Origin: JBQDBK01 sp052090825 | GTDB taxonomy: Bacteria; Bacillota; Clostridia; Tissierellales; Peptoniphilaceae | Direction: 5' to 3' | DNA length: 33,299 nt | NCBI GenBank assembly: GCA_052090825.1 | Contig: JBQDBK010000014.1 | Coordinates: 1 to 33,299 of the forward strand | Shown here: in pieces, positions 32,863-33,299 of the stretch | Layout of the letters: the number at the start of each line of letters is the position of its first letter | Numbering within the stretch: position 1 is the stretch's first letter | Notes under the pieces: model-generated | Databases searched by the model: none | Told to the model about the DNA's origin: nothing | The model's input: only the letters and a program-made list of their open reading frames with translations | Position numbers and translations under genes: made by a program

Positions 32863-33045
32863 TCAATTTGGACCCATTATCCCTATTATTTCTCCTTCTT
32901 TAACGGATAAATTAAATTCTTTAATAGAATGTACTTTTTCAATATTTCTTTTAGAAAAATCTTTAATGGCTCCAAAAAAACCTTGTTCTCTTTTGTATGT
33001 AGTATAAAAATAATTTAAATTATCTATTTTTATTATCTCTTTCAT
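32863..33045 (-). pseudogene. ABC transporter ATPase, N-terminal fragment ending at Walker A
   Basis: A 60-codon frame typical of the start of an ABC-2-type exporter ATPase: EIIKIDNLNYFYTTYKREQG, a linker with FFGAIKDFSKRNIEKVHSI, then FNLSVKEGEIIGIMGPN. It ends with TGA exactly where the P-loop (GPNGAGKST) should continue. A good ribosome site (GGAG, seven bases before the ATG) shows that a real gene starts here. The MITE-like repeat begins a few bases downstream, so insertion or recombination probably broke the gene. No remainder of the gene is present in the window. Confidence 0.75.
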
Positions 33046-33299
33046 AAACTTTCTCCATTATAAAATAAACTTATCTAAAAAATTAAGTTTTTAAATATAT
33101 AATCATAAGTATTTTCATCTAAATATCCACTTTTTGTAGATTTGCATATATAAATTTCTCTAAATTTAATAGAATTATTTACCAAAAAAATCATCTAAGT
33201 CTATTATTCTCACATTAATTTCATTAATATCGGAAGTTATTTTGTAATATTAAGACAAAACAACAGTTTCTAATAATATTTATTGTTCCTACTACCTAT
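33046..33299. other. Window end, no supportable gene
   Basis: AT-rich. On the minus strand two short readings (NVRIIDLDDFFGK, and SIKFREIYICKSTKSGYLD in another frame) look like the decayed tail of a gene entering from the right, joined at a seven-base run (33184-33190). Nothing firm can be named. Confidence 0.4.

Noticed and set aside
33046..33197. A short gene starting at the ATG near 33194 on the minus strand
   Set aside because: No ribosome site, and the product has no recognisable pattern. It is more likely a decayed gene tail.
1..33299. tRNA, rRNA or riboswitch genes
   Set aside because: I saw no cloverleaf, rRNA core or known aptamer motif by eye. A covariance-model scan would be needed to exclude small RNAs.

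Overview
The window is very AT-rich, low-GC Gram-positive DNA. Genes have purine-rich ribosome sites, surface proteins carry S-layer homology (SLH), FIVAR, Rib and SHIRT modules, and haem is captured by NEAT domains. This mix suggests an anaerobic Firmicute of the Tissierellia/Peptoniphilaceae type (Peptoniphilus, Parvimonas, Helcococcus and relatives). That placement is an inference from gene content; no 16S or other marker is present. Nearly every gene lies on the minus strand.

Left end (1-4460): an ElaA-like acetyltransferase (+) converges on trmB (-) across a shared terminator. Then come a stand-alone ATP-cone protein, an N-acetylneuraminate-lyase/DHDPS-family aldolase, an intact oppF and the 3' half of an oppD. 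The missing part of oppD is replaced by the tail of a surface-protease gene, so a deletion or rearrangement junction lies near 4420-4440.

Centre (4404-24249): a large haem-acquisition locus, read right to left. It encodes two membrane-anchored NEAT/Shp-like haem proteins, an IsdE/HtsA-type haem lipoprotein, a FecCD permease, its ATPase, a flavodoxin, a NEAT-FIVAR-SLH protein, a NEAT protein with a copper-amine-oxidase-like domain, a giant Shr-like haemoprotein receptor and a cell-surface subtilase. The order matches the streptococcal Shr-Shp-HtsABC relay, but the surface proteins end in SLH repeats. Genes mostly overlap or lie within about 20 bp of each other. Haem would pass from SLH-anchored receptors to membrane NEAT proteins, to the lipoprotein, then through the permease. 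Several surface genes are split by apparent single-base losses.

Next (24334-28940): a heterodimeric ABC exporter and a DtxR-like winged-helix regulator form a second operon. Both operons carry a matching 16-bp dyad and an identical 15-bp Fur-box-like site upstream, which suggests common iron control.

Right end (28940-33299): gene-poor, with remnants of a mobile element (RepA_N fragment, CD1845-like membrane peptide, short repeats, an ABC ATPase gene broken at its P-loop). These flank a two-gene cassette of an NA37 nucleoid-associated-like protein and an unrecognised membrane protein. The cassette has its own dyad-bearing promoter and a terminator, and is the best candidate here for an undescribed (possibly defence) system.
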